From a bacterium (lineage in GTDB: Bacteria; Babelota; Babeliae; Babelales; Vermiphilaceae), in assembly GCA_021777215.1 (NCBI GenBank), contig JAJYDS010000007.1, positions 1-52,703 of the forward strand: DNA of 52,703 nucleotides. Reading direction: 5' to 3'. This document shows, piece by piece, positions 26,701 to 34,707 of the stretch. The notes under the pieces were generated by a model, which was not told the origin of the DNA, did not search any database, and saw only the letters and a list, made by a program, of their open reading frames with translations. How positions within the stretch are numbered: the first letter of the stretch is position 1; each line of letters opens with the position of its first letter. Position numbers and translations under genes: made by a program.

Positions 26701-28302
26701 TTCATTGTTATTAGGAGCTGCGGCCGCAAGACCACCTGTTGCTAGGTAGCGCGTGTCGCCATCAACCAACCAGGCCACCGACAATACGGTGCCATCAGGA
26801 GCAGTGGTTGTTGCCTTTTGATCAAGCGAAGATCCGGTAAATTCAAATATTTTTACTTCACTAGAACCACTGGTTGGTTCGCCACCGGCAGCAAGATAGG
26901 AGGTGGTGCCATCTACCAACCAGGCAACAGAGTGCACCTTCCCATCGGGTGCCGTAGATGAGGCTTTTAATTCAAGCGTGGCGGCAAGAGGATCGAATTT
27001 GAAGACCATGAGCTCGTGATCATGCGGTGCTGTTGTCGCTTCTCCTCCTGAGGCAAGATAGGTGCTGTCTCCATCAGATAACCACGCAATTGACGATACG
27101 CTGCCATCCGGAATTGTTGACGAGGCTATTAGGTCAAGAGTACTTGATGATGTAGGATCGAATTTAAATATTTTGATTCGTGTGGTGTCGGAGCCACCAA
27201 GAGCAAGATACGTGGTTGTGCCCTTGACTAGCCATGCTGTGGTAAGTACATTTCCGGCGATAGCAGTTGATGTGGTGAGGGTTAATTCGAGTGGCGATGT
27301 TGCCGCTCCACTTGTGAGCCATATGCCATAGGCGGCGTTGTGTCCGGCTGTCGGTGTGCTTGTTTCTTGGGCGGTGCAGTTTATGATGTGGCTATTGCGT
27401 TCATCGCCAACAAGAACAAATGCACCGGAGGTTGCAAGAGCCCATCCTTGTATATCGAGTATTGCATTACTACTTGTCTTGATTCCTTGGGTGGTACACG
27501 CCGAAAATATATTGTTTGCGCCATTTCGTGAAATGAAGCCAAATGCATTGCAAAGGCTGAGTGTATTAAGAGCTTGGCATTTAGTGATGGTGTTAGTGTA
27601 GCTGGAGACGAGAGAAAAACCAGCGGAAGTGCTTGCAAGGGCGCGACAGTCAAAGAGCATGTTGGCGCCACTGTTGTTGAGTAAAAATCCGGTAGCAGCA
27701 TTGTTGGTATCGACATGTTCTATGCGACAGTTATGCGCATTCTGCAAGATAATTCCTGTGTCGGACATGCCAGAGATTGTGCCATTTTTAATGAGGATAT
27801 CATTGCCCGTGACGTTAATGCCGATAGTACCATTTTTGACAGTATATCCATTGAGATCAAGCGTAACTGTTGATCCGGTGATTGCAATGCCAATATCAGT
27901 GTTTGTGGTATCGATATCCTGCGCTAAGCAGTAGTATCCGGAATCACTTAGAACGGTTGGTTCATGAATGGCTATAGGCGATTTGCCGCTAATTATGCCG
28001 CTGGTAGTTATTGGCGTGGCGGTGCATGGTTCTGGTATATCTATTTTACTCGAGATAAATTCAGCTTTGCTTTCGATAGACCAGAGTTCTGATGTTACCT
28101 GATAGGGCGCTTCATCTATCTTACTCGATATCACTTCTGATATACTTTCAATCGACCACAATTCAGGTATGACAGTATCAGTTGTCAGTTGACGAATTCC
28201 GTTATTGTTTGTATCAGCAAAAAGCATAGAGCGAGAAGGTGCAAAAGCCAGCGTGAATATAAAAATACGCAATACAAAAAACATTTGTTTTTTATGCATC
28301 AT
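23761..28302 (-). CDS. Giant secreted beta-helix protein with inserted seven-blade propeller
   Basis: 1513 residues, the largest gene here. The signal peptide is about 1-29 (FIFTLAFAPSRSMLFA). Two WSIES motifs follow (47-63 and 72-88), then a right-handed parallel beta-helix (about 90-345, NosD/pectate-lyase style GI-x-N-x-x-I runs). Seven repeats of about 50 residues (about 345-720), each built on V-x-S-V-A-W-L-x-D-G and Y-L-A-x-G-G, look like a complete beta-propeller. A short helix segment and three more WSIES motifs (790-859) come next, then a second beta-helix to the C-terminus with about eight repeats around AGNSGQIYA. Cysteines recur after each WSIES block. Such proteins are typically surface-exposed adhesins or glycan-binding proteins. 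AAAGGAAC precedes the start. It is probably its own transcript. Confidence 0.85.
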   Translation of the reverse strand: MMHKKQMFFVLRIFIFTLAFAPSRSMLFADTNNNGIRQLTTDTVIPELWSIESISEVISSKIDEAPYQVTSELWSIESKAEFISSKIDIPEPCTATPITTSGIISGKSPIAIHEPTVLSDSGYYCLAQDIDTTNTDIGIAITGSTVTLDLNGYTVKNGTIGINVTGNDILIKNGTISGMSDTGIILQNAHNCRIEHVDTNNAATGFLLNNSGANMLFDCRALASTSAGFSLVSSYTNTITKCQALNTLSLCNAFGFISRNGANNIFSACTTQGIKTSSNAILDIQGWALATSGAFVLVGDERNSHIINCTAQETSTPTAGHNAAYGIWLTSGAATSPLELTLTTSTAIAGNVLTTAWLVKGTTTYLALGGSDTTRIKIFKFDPTSSSTLDLIASSTIPDGSVSSIAWLSDGDSTYLASGGEATTAPHDHELMVFKFDPLAATLELKASSTAPDGKVHSVAWLVDGTTSYLAAGGEPTSGSSEVKIFEFTGSSLDQKATTTAPDGTVLSVAWLVDGDTRYLATGGLAAAAPNNNEIKVFEFTGSSLIQKAKTAEVNSSVFSVNWLIECDHIYLAAATGILYSPAAATGILYSPTARAYVFEFTGSDLIKKAESPDLGQNITSLSWLSTDTSHYLASGGFTPTNAITLMQFDPASSVLAVKTIVTPDNPVWSVNWLAESGSAYLASGETTNLSVLQLGTINSPHGCMITNNTISATNGTMRFLNRVGENASGIGIAVDSSVNYVAHNTSCNNDINYQHVDSAYVSSQANARGVANVDCSLTSPDEVAQIANEAWSIESKTEIISSKIDIIVPALDPELWSIESKAEIISSKCDSISTIANTIDGETWSIESKSEIISSQVDILVQKSACESVPLHQSDIGAPGSTYTINSSGNYCLAENITGTINITAPNVCLDLNCRELTGILTISAEDSAIQNGKITAPIPVNNSDASNPAIAITSAGTRTQLHNIAIICLYPNDLTTADNGINGRSAITNSADNVQINNCQIQAGNGQGLAITSSGAITINGVNTGFGGTGVNNSGAAIQITDCSIIAGNSGQIYAKGTDSSSTISIDGTLNNFGGSGIINTGAKMQLTNCTVSAGNSGQLYANANSDINIGNSSGSTIEINVGGTAITNSGIETCITNCQLTAGNSGQLYATSFSGNIFIGSNTGSVTMRDGGFGVNTSGNATQLSACVIYAGNSDQIYAQANDTVYIAYDGNVTIDNGGTGIACTGDNTHITDCTVVAGNGGQVYTQAGLSRIAYEASISSNLSVGMGGTGITNQGNNAHITACSITGGSSGNIQAQSATIGFNGGIATLAMGGSAVQTKNTAYAIINNCILMSGDGGSLIGSSFSGNVSGANGGIGIICDNSNNVAISNCLIEKTGNGSNGLGTGSFGGNGGIGILVNSNCSATQISNCTITQTGTGGTGVTTGVGGHGIVSSGASGQINNNTIAYTGSANGLAISCVDSLAPVVYSNFAHNISASPAYYLIAGAAVDSTTGGTAFGLGTDRLANIHKP
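25726..25935 (-). repeat. Three copies of the 17-residue WSIES motif
   Basis: Copies lie at 25885-25935, 25810-25860 and 25726-25776, encoding EAWSIESKTEIISSKID, ELWSIESKAEIISSKCD and ETWSIESKSEIISSQVD. They are spaced by 8-11 residues and precede the second beta-helix. Confidence 0.9.
26528..26587. repeat. 30-bp tandem duplication inside propeller blade 5
   Basis: Two adjacent 30-bp copies (26528-26557 and 26558-26587) differ only at the last base. They encode a doubled AAATGILYSP within the giant protein and keep its frame. Confidence 0.9.
28039..28164 (-). repeat. Two N-terminal copies of the WSIES motif
   Basis: ELWSIESISEVISSKID (28114-28164) and ELWSIESKAEFISSKID (28039-28089) lie between the signal peptide and the first beta-helix. 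Confidence 0.9.
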
Positions 28303-28350
28303 TAAAAGTTCCTTTTTTTATAACTATAGGAATACCGTAACATTGGTTGT

Positions 28351-28364
28351 TTTGACGTGTCAAA
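28351..28364. promoter_or_regulatory. Palindrome upstream of the giant gene
   Basis: TTTGAC-GT-GTCAAA is a 14-base inverted repeat about 50 bases before the start of the beta-helix gene. It includes TTGACA on the minus strand, so it could overlap a -35 or be an operator. There is no well-placed -10 to confirm this. Confidence 0.25.
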
Positions 28365-28378
28365 TTTTAATGTGTAAT

Positions 28379-28410
28379 AAAAACGCCCAGCGAGTGCCGG
28401 GCGTTTTTTA
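28379..28410 (-). terminator. Terminator of the FtsH-like gene
   Basis: AAAAACGCCC/GGGCGTTTTT (28379-28388 with 28399-28408) has a 10-base loop. Read on the minus strand it ends in TTTTTATT, about 110 bases after the FtsH-like stop codon. Confidence 0.8.
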
Positions 28411-28518
28411 GTCTAGAAAAATATAAGTACTTGTTGTCATGCTGTTCTTACTTCTGGCAGATCTCAATCCTTGACGAAAGCATTGTGCATTTCTTCTTTC
28501 TTCAACGTTCTTTCAGTA

Positions 28519-30981
28519 TCAGTTAGCATTTCTTGTGTTGCTGGTACTTGTTTGCGGCACTTCGTTTTCTTCTTGTGCATCGTGTTGCATGCCAGGCATT
28601 GCATGAGTTGCCAGTGTTGGCAGGTCATGCATAAGCGCTTGCACTTGCTCTGCAGTGAGAATTCTATTCTCTGCTAATGCATGTGCTACGCGTTCAAGTG
28701 CCGGTTTATTTTGTTCAAGCAGTCGCACGGCATCGGCTTCACATTTTTTGAGCAAGGCGAGTGCGTCATCCTTGCGTCGATCAGCTTCAGCCTCTGATAG
28801 GTCGCTTTCTTTAAGTCCTCTAAATGCTATCGCTTTCACTAAGGCGTAGGCTTTTTGGCTGTCATCAGGGTGATAACTATAGCCGCAAGAGCCAAGCAAC
28901 AGCTTTTCTGCTATATGCCCGGCAAGTTCCGCAGTGCATTGACGGAGTTTTTCCGTTTCATCGGTTAAAGAAAGCGTATCTTGGTCATGATAGGTAAATA
29001 GTTGCCCATATTGAGTGATGCGTGCATCTTTATCTTTTTGGTTTGTCGTATCTTTGTCTTTTTTGCTGTAGGTATCCCAGATGGCCTCTTCTTCGATTTC
29101 GGTCAGAACTGGTAGTGTAGTCACTTTTGCCAGTTTTTTGCTTGTGGGAAGTAAGGTGGTCACCACCGCGTGACCCGCCATATGTGCCGCGATTATGGCA
29201 TGTTCGTGCTCGGGTACCTCTTTTTGATTTTCAAAAACAATGTTGCGTACGGTCGTATCCAGTGCTTTTTCAAGCAGATCCTGGTTGATGACAGCACCCT
29301 TAATTTTTGCTTGTAAGAATGCCTCGCGTACTATAGCAAGGAGCGCTTCATACGAGCAGCCCTCGGTTTCGCGCGCCAGTTTATCCAGATCAAATGCTTT
29401 TACATTGAGCGTTAATGCGTTCAAATGTTTTTCCAAGCATGCTTTTCGTTCACGGAATTCGGGATAGGTAAACTCGAGGATCATGCCAAAACGGCCCCGT
29501 GCTTTGAGTGCGCGGTCTAAGTTTTGTGGGTTGTTCGTGGCGCCAATGATGATGACTCGTTTATCCAGGTCGCGTTCAAAGCAGCCGCTCATCGAGGTAA
29601 GAAATGCGTAGAGAGTATCCCGGTCGCCGCCGACGCGCTGCAGTGCAAGCAGATCGATTTCATCAATAAAGAGTACGCATGGCGCCTCTTTTTTAGCCAG
29701 GTTTAGGACATATTCGATGCCATGCTTGGCAATAAGGGATGCTTTTATATTATAAAAGCCCAGTTCGGCGGTATTGCGGCCCTGCTTTTTCATGACCTTT
29801 TTAATTTCGCCAGCCAGTGCTTCAGCGAAGTAGGTTTTCCCTGTTCTTGTTTTACCAATAAGGAGGATGCCGCGCTCTACCTGCATTTTAAAACGGTCAT
29901 AGCGTTCAGGGTCTTCCATATATTTGACGACTTTCCAGCCTTCTGCCTTTGCTGCTTCGTTACCAATGATGTTACTGAAATCGATATCGGGGTTTTTTTT
30001 CATAATCCCTTCATATTCGGTTTCGTTAATGCCACCTTTGAGATGGTTGATACTCTTTTTTACTCTTTTTTTGAGCCAGAATCTTGCGGCATCTATGCTG
30101 TTTTTACTAGAAGCCCACATAAGAGGGACAGCTAAAGGCGCATAGAGCATTGTGTTATATTCGTGGTACCAGCGTTCTAGGCGACCACCAACTTCGAGTG
30201 GATGGTCTTTGAGGTGGCCTTCGTCTAAATTGCCAAGTTTGTCTACATGAGGACGCCAACCTAGGTGAAGAGTTTTTCTGAGCACGGGAAATAGTTTACT
30301 GTCTGTATACCACCAGAGCAGGGCGGCGCTCGTAGCAGCTAATGTGGCAATAGTGCCCAGTTTATATTTTTGAGCGGGTTGAAGAACGGTTTGATCAAAG
30401 GAGCGATAGAGGTGATTATACCACTTTAAGCCCGCGCCTTTTGATAATTCGGTCAATGCTTCTAATTTTTTATTATTTGCCGTCAGTGTTTGGGTAACGG
30501 TATCCAGGCCTGCCGGTGTCCGTAAGTGTTTGGTGATATGTTCTTCGAGATTAAATGGCGGTAATTCATAGAAACCATTCAAGAGCGCTTTGCCAATCGT
30601 ATTCATGAGCGCATTGTTGAGCTTGAGCATCAAATAAATGCTTTGCAGGTCAATGGTGACAAACGTATCTGATCGAATGGTGTCGATAAGGCTACGTAAA
30701 GAACGAATGGAGGAGATGATCTCTTTTTTGTTGCCGCCTTTTGCCAGCTGGTCGTTATTCACCAAGAGCGCCAATTCCTCTAGGATGCTATCAATGCTGT
30801 TGAGTTGCGTGAGTACTTGCTTGAGTAATAGCTCAAGGGTATCCTGAACTTGCTCTTCTACCGTTACTTTAGCGAAAGAATTCTTGGCTTTTGGTTCTGG
30901 ATAGGCTATGCTCGCTATACCACAAGAAAATAATACAAATGGCACAATGAAAGCCATTTTATTTTTGCGTGTTTTATACAT
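28519..30981 (-). CDS. FtsH-like AAA protein with degenerate protease site
   Basis: 820 residues from ATG at 30981, fixed by GGAGGAATTTC just before it; the frame extends six codons upstream. An N-terminal signal or membrane segment (AFIVPFVLFSCGIASIAY) and a second hydrophobic stretch (about 210-225) flank a long N-terminal region. The AAA domain has Walker A GKTRTGKT (376-383), Walker B CVLFIDEID (435-443) and RALKARGRFG. The M41-like C-terminal domain keeps HMAGH (600-604) where active FtsH has HEAGH: the catalytic Glu is Met. The later LAGHIAEKLLLG segment and the Asp of HPDDSQKA are kept. It probably unfolds or remodels proteins without cutting them, like the inactive FtsHi proteins of plastids. 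Confidence 0.85.
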   Translation of the reverse strand: MYKTRKNKMAFIVPFVLFSCGIASIAYPEPKAKNSFAKVTVEEQVQDTLELLLKQVLTQLNSIDSILEELALLVNNDQLAKGGNKKEIISSIRSLRSLIDTIRSDTFVTIDLQSIYLMLKLNNALMNTIGKALLNGFYELPPFNLEEHITKHLRTPAGLDTVTQTLTANNKKLEALTELSKGAGLKWYNHLYRSFDQTVLQPAQKYKLGTIATLAATSAALLWWYTDSKLFPVLRKTLHLGWRPHVDKLGNLDEGHLKDHPLEVGGRLERWYHEYNTMLYAPLAVPLMWASSKNSIDAARFWLKKRVKKSINHLKGGINETEYEGIMKKNPDIDFSNIIGNEAAKAEGWKVVKYMEDPERYDRFKMQVERGILLIGKTRTGKTYFAEALAGEIKKVMKKQGRNTAELGFYNIKASLIAKHGIEYVLNLAKKEAPCVLFIDEIDLLALQRVGGDRDTLYAFLTSMSGCFERDLDKRVIIIGATNNPQNLDRALKARGRFGMILEFTYPEFRERKACLEKHLNALTLNVKAFDLDKLARETEGCSYEALLAIVREAFLQAKIKGAVINQDLLEKALDTTVRNIVFENQKEVPEHEHAIIAAHMAGHAVVTTLLPTSKKLAKVTTLPVLTEIEEEAIWDTYSKKDKDTTNQKDKDARITQYGQLFTYHDQDTLSLTDETEKLRQCTAELAGHIAEKLLLGSCGYSYHPDDSQKAYALVKAIAFRGLKESDLSEAEADRRKDDALALLKKCEADAVRLLEQNKPALERVAHALAENRILTAEQVQALMHDLPTLATHAMPGMQHDAQEENEVPQTSTSNTRNAN

Positions 30982-31027
30982 GAAATTCCTCCAATACATA
31001 AACGAGTAGTTTATTTTTTAGCGCGAA

Positions 31028-31056
31028 AAGACAGAGTGATGTTTATATGATATACT
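31028..31056 (+). promoter_or_regulatory. Candidate extended -10 promoter for the TrxR fusion
   Basis: TGATATACT (31048-31056) is an extended -10, with AAGACA (31028-31033) as a partial -35 at 17-base spacing. It lies 74 bases before the gene, which also has a strong GGAGG ribosome binding site. Confidence 0.45.
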
Positions 31057-31129
31057 CTCTAAGAGATTTGTCTAATTTTTACGGCTTTTTTAGCGGTTTG
31101 TTCCGGTACTATTTTCATGAGGAGGTCAT

Positions 31130-32599
31130 ATGAAACTAGGTAAAAAAGAGTTGCTTATTCTTAGCGGCTTTGTTGGTGTTTCAGTTGTTTGTCTCTGTAT
31201 GATGGCAAACAAAGTCTATAAAAAGCATGATTTAACGCGTATTCCCTCTGAGCAAATCGTTATGCCGGTCGTGGTCCTTGGCTCTGGGCCTGCAGGATTG
31301 AATGCGGCCACCTATAGCGCTCGTCTTGGGTTGCCAACGCTGGTAATTAAGGGAGACAAACCAGGAGGTTTGATTGCCGATACCGGGTTTGTGGAAAACT
31401 GGCCGGGTAGTGCCAAAATCTTGGGATCTGAGATTGCGGATAATCTGAGTAAACAGGCTGAATTGCAAGGGGCTCTCTTTTTGGATGATACGGTTGCCCG
31501 TGTTGATTTTTCTAGTTGGCCGTTCAAGTTGTACACAGAAGGGGATCGTTGTATTCAGGCGCTATCGGTTATTATTGCGACTGGTTCTGCACCTAGAAAG
31601 CTTGGAATTCCTGGAGAACAAGAGTATTGGGGAGCCGGTGTCTCTGCGTGCGCTGTCTGTGATGCTCCCTTGTATAAAGGTAAAAATGTGTTGGTTATTG
31701 GTGGTGGAGACTCTGCCATAGAAGAAGCGATACATCTTTCTTACTATGCACAGAAAGTTAGAGTGCTGGTACGGCGCGAGAGTATGAAGGCTTCTCAGAG
31801 TATGCAAGATCGCTTGCTTGACTATCCTTCTGTTTCGGTAGAGTACAATGTGCAACCACAAGAGGTTGTTGGTCAACAAGGTAGAGTGACAGGTCTCAAG
31901 GTGCTTGATGCCAAAACCCATGAGCAACGTATTATTCCTGCGCAGGGGATTTTTTTGGCAATAGGACACGAGCCAAACACGCGACTCTTTAAAGATTTTA
32001 TTGAATTGGATGAGACGACCGGCACCATAAAATTGCCGCGAGATTCTAAGCAGACCTCGCTTGAAGGGGTATTTGCTGCGGGAGATGTTGAGCGTCGACG
32101 CCGTCAGGCCTGCGTTGCTGCCGGAAGCGGTGCAGAAGCAGCATTAGATGCTAAAGAATTTCTTGATGGACTAGGTTTTACCAAACAAGCAGCGGCTAAA
32201 CTCCGTTTATTTAAACCGGATATGACCGGAGTTGATGCTGATGTGTTGGTTACGCCTGCTGCTGATGGCAGCGTGAAAGAACTTTTTTCATTGGCTGATT
32301 TTACTCGTGAAGTTCAGGAGAAAAAGGGTCTTGTCTGTGTAAATGTTCTTGATGCGAAATCGCCTGCGCAGGAAGTAGTGCGGGATGTTGCTCAGGATTT
32401 TGCCGGCACTGTTGCTTTTGTAACGGTTGATAAAGATAAGGCGGCTGATATAGCTAGTCGTTTTTTTGTTGAACAGACTCCCTGCCGACTTGTTTTTAGT
32501 AATGGTTCATTAGTTGCGCGTAATCAGAAAGATATGGATGCCCAGACACTGCGCGAATTTGTGGGGTCTATTGCCCAAGAAGCAGCTGCTGTTGCCTAA
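31130..32599 (+). CDS. Membrane-anchored thioredoxin reductase fused to Trx-like domain
   Basis: 489 residues. An N-terminal hydrophobic helix (LLILSGFVGVSVVCLCMM) is unusual for this enzyme. The FAD/NADPH module follows: GSGPAGLNAA (51-60), active-site CAVC (174-177), VIGGGDSAIEEA and GVFAAGDV. A C-terminal domain of about 120 residues has a thioredoxin-like pattern (VCVNVLDAKSPAQE, VAFVTVDKD, the cis-Pro loop QTPCRLVFSNG), but the CxxC is replaced by AKSPAQ. TrxR-Trx fusions are known, for example in Mycobacterium leprae. Here the Trx part cannot cycle in the usual way, so it may bind partners. The anchor could place reducing power at the membrane. GAGGAGG before the ATG sets the start. Confidence 0.87.
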   Translation: MKLGKKELLILSGFVGVSVVCLCMMANKVYKKHDLTRIPSEQIVMPVVVLGSGPAGLNAATYSARLGLPTLVIKGDKPGGLIADTGFVENWPGSAKILGSEIADNLSKQAELQGALFLDDTVARVDFSSWPFKLYTEGDRCIQALSVIIATGSAPRKLGIPGEQEYWGAGVSACAVCDAPLYKGKNVLVIGGGDSAIEEAIHLSYYAQKVRVLVRRESMKASQSMQDRLLDYPSVSVEYNVQPQEVVGQQGRVTGLKVLDAKTHEQRIIPAQGIFLAIGHEPNTRLFKDFIELDETTGTIKLPRDSKQTSLEGVFAAGDVERRRRQACVAAGSGAEAALDAKEFLDGLGFTKQAAAKLRLFKPDMTGVDADVLVTPAADGSVKELFSLADFTREVQEKKGLVCVNVLDAKSPAQEVVRDVAQDFAGTVAFVTVDKDKAADIASRFFVEQTPCRLVFSNGSLVARNQKDMDAQTLREFVGSIAQEAAAVA

Positions 32600-32624
32600 A
32601 GAGGCGCGCATAGTAATATAAGTT

Positions 32625-32665
32625 AAAATCCTGCTGAAATAGCCTATTTCAGCAGGATTTTTTTT
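32625..32665 (+). terminator. Strong Rho-independent terminator
   Basis: A 17-bp perfect stem (32625-32641 with 32645-32661) has a 3-base loop and runs into T residues. It ends the thioredoxin reductase transcript. Confidence 0.92.
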
Positions 32666-32940
32666 GTGTGCGTTTGGCGGGATTCTTTTGCTGGATTTTT
32701 CCGTTCCATTTTGCGGTGTTTCTATCGCTGATAGGGTAGATGCATAATTTTTGTTTACAGAGCTTCTTGGCAATTTTGTTTGCGTAAAATATCAGCTAAA
32801 AAACCCAATAAGATAAATATTTTTTTAAAAACATTTAATCAATTATTGCAGTTAGTAATTGCAAATTGTTACTGTTTTTAATGAAGAGAGAAGTAATAAG
32901 AGGTTTATAAAAAGGTGGTTATATAAAAACGGAGAAGACT
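32666..32940. other. AT-rich intergenic region before the hydrolase
   Basis: No gene is visible. The last 150 bases are very AT-rich with repeated ATTGCA words and probably contain the hydrolase promoter. GGAGAAGACT just before 32941 is the ribosome binding site. Confidence 0.4.
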
Positions 32941-34008
32941 ATGAGGGGGGCAGAAAAAAATCTCTACAAAAGTCTGGGTGTCATAGCGCTGCTTACCGCT
33001 CACGTTGGTGGTTTGGATATACAATCAGCACAGGGAGCCCCGGAGGAAGCTAAAAATAATTCTTATGGTATGGTGCTACGACAATATGATAAACGGCCTG
33101 ATGGGGGCGTGGTTGAAGATATTGTCCTGCGGGTTAAGGAAAGTGAATTCTCCAACCGTATCATCGAACGTAAAGGGCGGCTTGTCTATTACAAGGATGC
33201 GCCGGCGACCGTGCTGATATCGCATGGGTTTATGTGTGACAAGTTTGATGTTGGCTTTTTACGTACGCTCTTTTCCAATCGCCATTTCAATTCGCTGACC
33301 TTTGATTTTAGAGGCCATGGGGAAAATGCGTTTGGGCAATCGAGTACGATGGGACTCAATGAGGCATATGATGTTTTGGCTGCGGCCCACTTTCTCAAGA
33401 ATCATCCTGCATTACAAAAAAAGCCACTCTTTGCCTATGGTTTTTCCATGGGTGCGGTGGCATCCATCGAAGCGCAGGCCAAGGAAGCTCTTTTTGACGC
33501 TATGATTTTAGACTGCCCCTTTGATTCGAGTGCTAATATTGTTAAAACGGTATTGGGTAATGTTCGTCTTTCGCTCTTTGGCTATGACTTCCATTTGCCT
33601 GGCAGGGCTCTTTTGGAGCGTTATATTTTCCATCCATATGTGCAGTCGATGGTGAAGGCATTGCTGAGGACAGTCTCAATTTTTGATCCCCGAAGTGTTG
33701 ATTTATCCCTCTATCCGCTGTCGCCTGCGCAATCAATAAAAAAGGTGTCAGTTCCTTGTTTTTTCATCCATTGCAAGCACGATGAAAAAATAGCTGTTAG
33801 TTCGATACGCAGTATTTATGATGGTGCAGCGGGCCCAAAATTATTATGGATAACCAATGGTCGTCGACACTTTGATTCTTATTTTTATAATCCCGATAAG
33901 TATGTCGAGCTAGTGCGTAAATTTGTTGATCAAGTGCTTAAGGGGCAATTTAAGAAACAAAAAGAGAGTACGATTTTGGAAGACGCTGATGAGATGGCGG
34001 TTGCCTAA
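32941..34008 (+). CDS. Secreted alpha/beta hydrolase
   Basis: 355 residues. The signal-like N-terminus (KSLGVIALLTAHVGGLDIQ) is followed by an alpha/beta-hydrolase fold: oxyanion segment VLISHGFMCDKFD, SLTFDFRGHGEN, nucleophile elbow AYGFSMGAV (Ser), Asp region FFIHCKHDEKIA, and a His in NGRRHFDSY. It resembles family S9/S33-type serine hydrolases, so it could be a peptidase, lipase or esterase; the substrate is not readable. The next gene follows after 60 bases and may share its transcript. Confidence 0.82.
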   Translation: MRGAEKNLYKSLGVIALLTAHVGGLDIQSAQGAPEEAKNNSYGMVLRQYDKRPDGGVVEDIVLRVKESEFSNRIIERKGRLVYYKDAPATVLISHGFMCDKFDVGFLRTLFSNRHFNSLTFDFRGHGENAFGQSSTMGLNEAYDVLAAAHFLKNHPALQKKPLFAYGFSMGAVASIEAQAKEALFDAMILDCPFDSSANIVKTVLGNVRLSLFGYDFHLPGRALLERYIFHPYVQSMVKALLRTVSIFDPRSVDLSLYPLSPAQSIKKVSVPCFFIHCKHDEKIAVSSIRSIYDGAAGPKLLWITNGRRHFDSYFYNPDKYVELVRKFVDQVLKGQFKKQKESTILEDADEMAVA

Positions 34009-34068
34009 CAGAGAAAAAAGTGCCTTAGTTAAGGGCATTTCTGGCGGGTGCATCCATAAGGAGGGTCT

Positions 34069-34707
34069 ATGACTAAACGAATGTTTTTTAAACTGTTCTG
34101 CATCTGCGTAATGGGAGGTGCTTTGTATAGCCTCTGGGCAAAAGATATTTTTATCAAATCACGTGAAAAATTATTTAAGCAGGTTGGAAAAACAGCGCTT
34201 GCGGTGGTACTTTTTTATCATGAGGATAAAGAGCAATCAAAAGATAAAACGTATAAAAGTATGGTGCGCGAATGGACGCAAGTGCTGAGTGATGTAAGCA
34301 CTATGCCTCTTTATAAAGAAGCTGATATTTTGTTTGCACGGGTGAATGTGGCGGTCGGAAAAACAGAGGGTATGCATCAAGAGTATGGCATCAAGACATT
34401 GCCAGCATGTGTATTATTCAAGGATGGTGCGCCACTCTTTGATACGCGCGGTCTTATTGTTGGTGTGTATGGTACCTTGGCGAGGGCCGATTTAAAAAAA
34501 ATTATTGATGCCTACTTTACCAACGACATACAGCGTATCTTAAAAAGTAAGGCGATTATTCGTCAACGGCAACTTGAGCAAGCGCAATTAAATGCGCTTT
34601 ATTGGGGGCCTTATTGGGCGCCCTATGGTGTCTATGGTTGGGGGCCTGGGGATTATGGGTATGGCTATCCAAGTGGCGTAGGATTTGGATTCTCGGTAGG
34701 AATTTAG
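34069..34707 (+). CDS. Membrane-anchored thioredoxin-like protein with Gly/Tyr tail
   Basis: 212 residues. A hydrophobic N-terminus (LFCICVMGGALYSLWA) is followed by a thioredoxin-fold pattern: LAVVLFYHEDKEQ, DILFARVNVAVG and the cis-Pro loop GIKTLPACVLFKDGAPLF. The CxxC is absent (HEDKEQ at that place). The last 35 residues are Gly/Tyr/Pro/Trp rich (YWGPYWAPYGVYGWGPG). AAGGAGGGT precedes the ATG. With the upstream TrxR-Trx fusion it is the second CxxC-less thioredoxin fold in 4 kb, suggesting a structural or chaperone-like role. Confidence 0.72.
   Translation: MTKRMFFKLFCICVMGGALYSLWAKDIFIKSREKLFKQVGKTALAVVLFYHEDKEQSKDKTYKSMVREWTQVLSDVSTMPLYKEADILFARVNVAVGKTEGMHQEYGIKTLPACVLFKDGAPLFDTRGLIVGVYGTLARADLKKIIDAYFTNDIQRILKSKAIIRQRQLEQAQLNALYWGPYWAPYGVYGWGPGDYGYGYPSGVGFGFSVGI

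Noticed and set aside
23963-27934. Many long plus-strand frames opposite the giant protein
   Set aside because: They are shadows of a highly repetitive gene; none has a ribosome binding site or recognisable motif.
29240-30145. Plus-strand frames opposite the FtsH-like gene
   Set aside because: They are antisense to a well-supported AAA gene and show no motif of their own.
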